64,000 nucleotides of DNA from Embiotoca jacksoni. Taxonomy: Eukaryota > Chordata > Actinopteri > Embiotocidae. How positions within the stretch are numbered: position 1 is the first letter of the stretch; each line of letters starts with the position of its first letter. The stretch covers positions 10,470,992 to 10,534,991 of the forward strand of contig JAKOON010000011.1 in the NCBI GenBank assembly GCA_022577435.1, in the 5' to 3' direction. Below, in pieces: positions 61,896-64,000 of the stretch. The notes under the pieces are model-generated. The model was not told the origin of the DNA and did no database searches. It saw only the letters and a list, made by a program, of their open reading frames with translations. The position numbers were made by a program, and so were the translations under genes.

Positions 61896-64000
61896 TACTC
61901 CAATTTTTTATTTTGTAGGTAAATATTTTACTTTTAAAATAATCATTTCATTCAGAGCTGCAGTTACTCTGCAGTTCAAAAAAAAATTACGTAATTTTCA
62001 TCTGGAATGAAATTATGATTTGATGCACTTTGTGTAAATTGAACTACCTACATGCATTTAGTATTCATCTAATAACTGCATTTATTATTCATTAAGAATT
62101 TTATTTTGACAGTCAATTTTACAGAAACAAATAATCTGTAGTCTAACTGATAGTAAATACTACACCTAATAGTTTATAACAGTTCCAAGCTTGGAGTGAT
62201 GAAAACACACGGATGTTTTGTTCCCTCTGTAATTTTCAGTTAATTGGCGAGTAGCTGCCTTTCGTGGTAAAGGTGTGAATGTCTCCGGCGTATTATCAGC
62301 ACCTCGGCCTGTTACATTCAGAGGAGGCAGCCGAGTGTTATGTCAGCTGGCTAAATACGACCTTCACACGTGGTCCCGAAGGACCGGAGCGTGCTCCGGT
62401 AACACGCTGTCAGGCACCGAGCTGGTAATATAGTCCAATATCACACAGGAGCCCAAGTTACCTGTTGGTGTGTGTGTGTGTGTGTGTGTGTTAAAGAGCA
62501 TAATAGGCACAATTTAATACAACCTTGCCATAAGGCATGAACAGATCAAATTAGCTATTAGTAGCCGAGGAGGTGTGGAAACGTAAACGCAACAGGAAAC
62601 ACACACACAGCGACCTCTCATCTTTTCCTGTTGACTATATGTTGTAATTTATTTTCTCGTGGACAGTTTGTTATTTTAAAATGATTTCCACCCGCTCCCG
62701 TTAGCCGTCGGGTCGCCGGTGAACTCAATCGAAACACTATGTGCAGGGTGATAACACGCAGTGCAGGATGACACGTCAACATTTAAAAGGACGTTTATCT
62801 CCTGATGTTCATCATCACAGAGAGACACGTATAAAGGATGATACCCGACCGCTGTTGCTTATTTATTTATTGTGTGTTTAACAGGGACAGCAATGAACAA
62901 CACATTTGCTGTAGCAGATGCACAGTAAAGCTCATTTCCATCTGCAGTGGAGGCCGTCAGTGATGCAAGACTCGCAGAAGTAAAAGAATTCAAACCTCAA
63001 AACAAATTCAATAAAGCATAAATATGAAAATCTGAAAACGAAAAGTTGGTTGTGAAGAAACTGTAAATGACAAAAAGACCATTTTGGCTGAATTAAGTAT
63101 ATGAAATGAAGTTGTGATTTTAGTTACACTTTGTAAAAATATGTAGATCCAGTGTTTGGTTTGTCCCCTCTGGGCTCCTGTAGAAACATGGCGGCTCCTT
63201 GAAAAAGGACACGCTCCCATGTATAGATATAAAAGGCTCATTCTGAGGTAACAAAAACACAGTTATTTTTTTACGCAACTAAAAAGATACTAATGAAAGT
63301 CTTTTGTACCAATTGACCCCCTTAAATCCACACACACGCACTGAACCTTTAAAGTACAAATTAAGGGTTACATTTAATGCAATTCTGTACATTTTAATGG
63401 ATTTTTGAACATAACAATTTTTTTAAATGTTCTAAAAAGCAATAACAATCAGCCTTTTAAAACATATTAAACCGTGCATATATACAATAAAATTTGGTGA
63501 TTTAAATACTAATTAACCTTAAATTCATGAAATAAACCTGAATATTGTTGGAATATACATCTCAACAAATAACAGTATATAATTTTTTTTAGGACCCCTT
63601 AAAAAAACCAACTTAAATTTTGCATACAATAATAATAATGATAACAATGATTTGTCATATATAATTGTTTATTTATTTTAGAATTAATTACTTTGGCATT
63701 TTGAGATGTAAATTCCCTTAAAATATCCTTATTTTAAGTGATATTTTTCCCTTTAAAAATAGCTTTAAAAAAATGTTTATGGATTTCAAGAATAATTATT
63801 TTATTTAAATATAAATTAACCTTGAATTTGAGGTGTAAATACCAGAATACTCTTTGACAAACACTCCTCTGGATATCATGTCTTTGTTCCGTCCGTCTCT
63901 CTGCAGTCAGAGCCGACGTGCTTTTGAACTCATTGAACCTTGAACCTTTAACTCGAGGGGGTTTGATGGTTTTATTAGCCTATCACTGTTCAATACTGCC
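61896..64000 (+). other. ttc28: ttc28 intron 2 to the window edge
   Basis: AT-rich, no exon. Holds (TG)n at 62468-62491 and an R2 repeat copy at 63145-63355. The last 500 bases are T/A-rich with no recognisable feature. Confidence 0.5.
63145..63355 (+). repeat. dispersed repeat family R2, copy 2
   Basis: GTGTTTGGTTTGTCCCCTCT, GGGCTCCTGTAGAAACATGG and CGGCTCCTTG, continuing to ACTGAACCTTTAAAG. It matches the reverse strand of 36560-36955. Confidence 0.65.

Overview
The window is vertebrate nuclear DNA, most probably from a teleost (percomorph-like) fish. Three lines of evidence support this. The genes are split by GT-AG introns. The DNA is full of (TG)n, (AT)n, GATA and GGAT microsatellites and minisatellites. 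It carries an L2/Maui-type LINE fragment and several dispersed repeat families of the kind found in fish. There are no bacterial-style operons, no CRISPR array and no rRNA or tRNA that I can recognise.

Three protein genes can be reconstructed, all on the + strand. (1) Rabphilin-3A (rph3a): 15 exons from 23089 to 33462, joined in an unbroken reading frame of 603 codons. It has a Rab-binding helix, an eight-cysteine zinc finger, the SGAWFF motif, a proline-rich linker and two C2 domains. A non-coding first exon may end at 8406; no upstream coding exon was found. (2) Group III secreted phospholipase A2 (pla2g3): 7 exons from 37537 to 43489, 539 codons, apparently complete, with signal peptide, furin-like site, calcium loop and His-Asp catalytic pair. 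(3) The 5' end of ttc28: a 10-codon first exon at 46209-46238 and a second exon at 52039-52410 that opens the TPR array. The rest of ttc28 lies beyond the right edge, so 52411-64000 is its intron.

Layout. 1-8150 is non-coding, with a degenerate minisatellite and weak hints of a minus-strand gene. 8150-23088 is the possible rph3a 5' region, with a TTAA-flanked MITE-like element (10426-10925), a tandem array of a fish repeat (13440-14400) and a dead LINE (15740-17115). 23089-33462 is rph3a. 33463-37536 is intergenic, with repeats. 37537-43489 is pla2g3. 43490-46208 leads to a GC-rich putative ttc28 promoter. 46209-64000 is ttc28.

The genes are not one pathway. Rabphilin-3A is a Rab3/Rab27 and phospholipid effector on secretory vesicles. 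PLA2G3 is a secreted calcium-dependent lipase. TTC28 is a large TPR scaffold. The most notable non-genic signal is a dispersed repeat family of at least 12 copies between 20.9 and 61.9 kb, both orientations, one copy interrupted by a tiny hairpin insertion with a 5-bp target duplication. Also notable are four exons whose 3' splice sites sit directly downstream of long (TG)n tracts.
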